Shown here piece after piece: positions 61,877 to 64,000 of a stretch of DNA of 64,000 nt. This stretch comes from Aphanomyces cochlioides (lineage: Eukaryota; Oomycota; Saprolegniomycetes; Saprolegniales; Verrucalvaceae): positions 2,108,001 to 2,172,000 of the forward strand of contig JAHQRK010000001.1 of NCBI GenBank assembly GCA_019828595.1, given 5' to 3'. Made by a program: the position numbers and the translations under genes. Under the pieces are notes generated by a model. The model did no database searches. It was not told the origin of the DNA and saw nothing but the letters and a program-made list of their open reading frames with translations. The stretch's first letter is position 1; each line of letters opens with the position of its first letter.

Positions 61877-64000
61877 GACGTCGCTGGAAGATCACGTACA
61901 AGTTTTGACGCTCGACGACGGCATCCACGTCGATCTGGAGGATCCGAGTCGTCTCAAGGCATGCCGCGAGCTCTTCTTGAAGACCAGCTTCCTATTCCCA
62001 ACGCTGTGAGACTCCACTCAATCTTTCATCTGGTCGCACCGTGGAATGCCACAACGCTCGTTCTCGCTCGTGCTCGTCGTTCGTTCGCTTCAGCAGCGCT
62101 TCCAGCATTGCAATCCTGGCATTGGCGATGCGATACGCTGTTTCCATGGCCTCAGCCTCATGATGGCCCTATTTCCTCATTCCATCAGTCTCTCATGGCA
62201 GCATGAGTCGCAGAGTTTACCTTGGCCATGTCGTGCCGAAGCTGCGCCATTTCTTGCTGCAGCGTTGCGTTTGCCGTTTCCGCCGCCTGTGATTTCTTTC
62301 AAGATGGAGCATGACGCCTCTACCTCAAGCGCGTTGGTCGTGGCTTGGAGCTGTGCTTCCAATGCTTGGACTCTCGTTGCATCTCCTTGGCAAATGTTGC
62401 TGTCCTCATTGTGGATCTGAAGACGTTACCTGGAAGCGATTCAATCTCTTGGACGCGTTCCATGCGGTCTGCAAGCGCGACTTGGAGGATTTGAACGCAC
62501 CCGACGTGGTTTCCAAGCGTGCTGAGCATGATGGGCGTCTGTGAATTGGCGTCCAGGACTGCCGGCGATGCTCCTGCGGCTAGCAGCATCGCGACGCACT
62601 TTCGAAAGCCAAACGTAGCCGCCACGTGGAGAGCTGTCTGGTCGCGGGCGTCTCGGGCATCCAAGTCGAGTCGAGATGTAAGCAAGAGCGCGAGCATTTC
62701 CACATTGCGTTGGCGCGTCACGACGTGAAGGAGCGTCGTGCCGTGGAGATCAGGAACGGCAGGCGACGCGCCATGAGAAAGCAGAAGCTGTGCGATCTCG
62801 AGATGCTCCAAAGCGTACCAAAGAGCAGTTCGACCTTGGTCGTCGAGGCCGTCGACTGCAGCGCCAGCAGCCAGAAGAGCAGAGACGCGGTCAAGATCTC
62901 CATGGGAGACAGCGACATGAAGTCGATCGTCGCATGGCAAGTCGGGAGGCCGCGTCCATTGCGAAACCTGTTGCTGTGTGTTGTAGTAGTACGTGTAGCC
63001 CGTCTCGGTGCGGCATTCGATCCAGTCGCTCGCGATGGTGTCTCTGCGAGGCGACAATGGAGATGACAATGGGCTCGAAGACCGACGACGAGGAGAAGTT
63101 GGGACGTTGATGTGGATTGGCGACAGCTCCGCCTTTGGACTGAGCTCCATCGTGGTTGCTCTCGGCGGAGTCGACATGGTCGGAGATGACGAGCCAAAGG
63201 TCGAGTCCGACGACTTGGGAATCTCAATTGTCAATGGAATCGAAGATGCATCTCCTGCCGCTGTCTTTGGCGTCTCGTGGCGTGGAGGCTTCACCGACGT
63301 TGCTGATGGTCGACCTGTCGACGCAAACGATCCGAAAGAGCCTTCCACTGCGGCGCCTTCACTTGGGACGATTCGATCGGGTGTCATTAGATCCAAGTCT
63401 GGTGCTTCGGCGACGGCTCCAACGGGTAGCAAGAGCATCGATGGCGTCTTTGCCTCCACAGCGCCGTCTTGATCCTTGGCTGCATATTCCAGCAGTAGCA
63501 GCGGCACGCCAGCCATCGGCAGCTCATGTAAAGACGGAGATTCCTGCGAGTTTTTCGACGCTTCAGACTTCAAGACGTCAACGTCGTCAAGTGGCAAGGC
63601 TGCAGGAAGCGGCGGAGGTGCAATCGCCGCTGAATCCTCCGTGCTGCGGCCGACAGATTCACTCGCGCGCTCTTCCTTGAGGTCGTCCGACATGGCCGTT
63701 TCCGAAATGAGTGAGCCTTGAAACCGAAAATGAGCCGCAAGACATCGGTCGACCTGCATCGCTTGGAGGTAATGCCATCCCGTCGTCGTCTGTCTGCTTG
63801 ATGCTCTTCGTCTTAGCTGCCCATGGCGCCTCCACCGTCGACAAGTCCACAGCGGAGGCGAAAAGAAAGCCTCTTGTATCCCCAAGGAAGCCCGCATCGT
63901 TACCTTGTACAGCGCAAGCAGGATGCAGTCGTCGAGCTCATCCGCGGGTGGAGTCGTCGCTTCGGCGCCGTCTGTCCATACCTTCCAACGACGAAAACGC
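61857..64000 (-). CDS. WW - ankyrin - coiled-coil protein (5' end beyond window)
   Basis: The most upstream visible exon (to about 63923) reads RRWKVWTDGAEATTPPADEL and LDDCILLALYK at a GTAACG donor. The main exon follows, with Ser/Pro-rich sequence and then a WW domain (SDWIECRTETGYTYYYNTQQ and QVSQWTRPPDLP). About five ankyrin repeats follow: DDRLHVAVSHGDLDRVSALL, GRTALWYALEHLEIAQLLL, GTTLLHVVTRQRNVEMLALL, DQTALHVAATFGFRKCVAML and SQTPIMLSTLGNHVGCVQIL. After short introns comes a coiled coil (RVQALEAQLQATTNALE; NATLQQEMAQLRHDMAK; RIAMLEALLKRTNDEHERER). It ends QRRHAITVD at 61857. It is an adaptor that could bind Pro-rich ligands. Confidence 0.75.

Overview
The window looks like nuclear DNA of an oomycete. 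My best guess is a Saprolegniales-type species such as Aphanomyces, but that is inference from style and gene content and not from a marker gene. Supporting signs are dense intron-containing eukaryotic genes on both strands, many introns of only about 40-55 nt (some apparently 19-25 nt), and TATA-poor short intergenic gaps. The gene set includes CDK7, TPP2, ASCC2, HMBS, centrin, LST8, RAD51C and CYRI. The transposons are of kinds common in stramenopiles: Crypton tyrosine recombinase, PIF/Harbinger, pogo and IS630/Tc1-mariner. No tRNA, rRNA or CRISPR array was recognised by eye.

Region 1 (1-19.8 kb): the tail of an unknown gene, a small metallothionein-like gene, a CDK7-like kinase, then a large inverted duplication of a complete tripeptidyl peptidase II (TPP2) gene. 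The arms are 2128-6493 and 7984-12350 and differ by about one substitution and one 1-nt deletion over 4.4 kb. The deletion puts a stop codon in the left copy. The 1.5 kb spacer holds a fold-back element, a perfect hairpin, an exon remnant and a small Cys/His-rich gene. A third, diverged but apparently intact TPP2 lies downstream (14321-18484), beyond a secreted C45-type amidase/acyltransferase gene. All three TPP2 copies keep a 7-nt micro-exon.

Region 2 (18.5-31.4 kb): a hypothetical gene, ASCC2, a decayed Crypton-type element inside unusual inverted repeats, HMBS (heme pathway), an intact GFA/CENP-V-type gene plus a frameshifted copy and a short relic, and a secreted CgeB-like glycosyltransferase.

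Region 3 (31.4-40.1 kb): a transposon island with a Harbinger transposase pseudogene and its Myb-like partner, a DD34E transposase pseudogene, a complete but dead pogo element with TIRs and TA duplication, and a pogo-type MITE. G-rich telomere-like stretches lie at both edges.

Region 4 (40.1-64 kb): compact housekeeping and signalling genes. These are a PH protein, an ankyrin protein, a SPRY protein, centrin, LST8 (TOR complex), RAD51C (recombination repair), CYRI (Rac1/actin control), two tandem membrane-anchored RanBP2-finger HECT ubiquitin ligases, an IQ-motif protein, a small complex I-like subunit, a UBL-transmembrane DSC3/TMUB-like protein, and two neighbouring ankyrin genes. The second of these also has a WW domain and runs off the right edge.

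A recurrent palindromic element (core ATCCGGAT, usually within TTATCCGGAT) sits a few to about 120 bp upstream of many unrelated start codons on both strands. It is the best candidate here for an undescribed core-promoter signal. Protein-quality control by proteolysis and ubiquitin is a loose theme (three TPP2, two HECT, DSC3-like), but I see no operon-like system.
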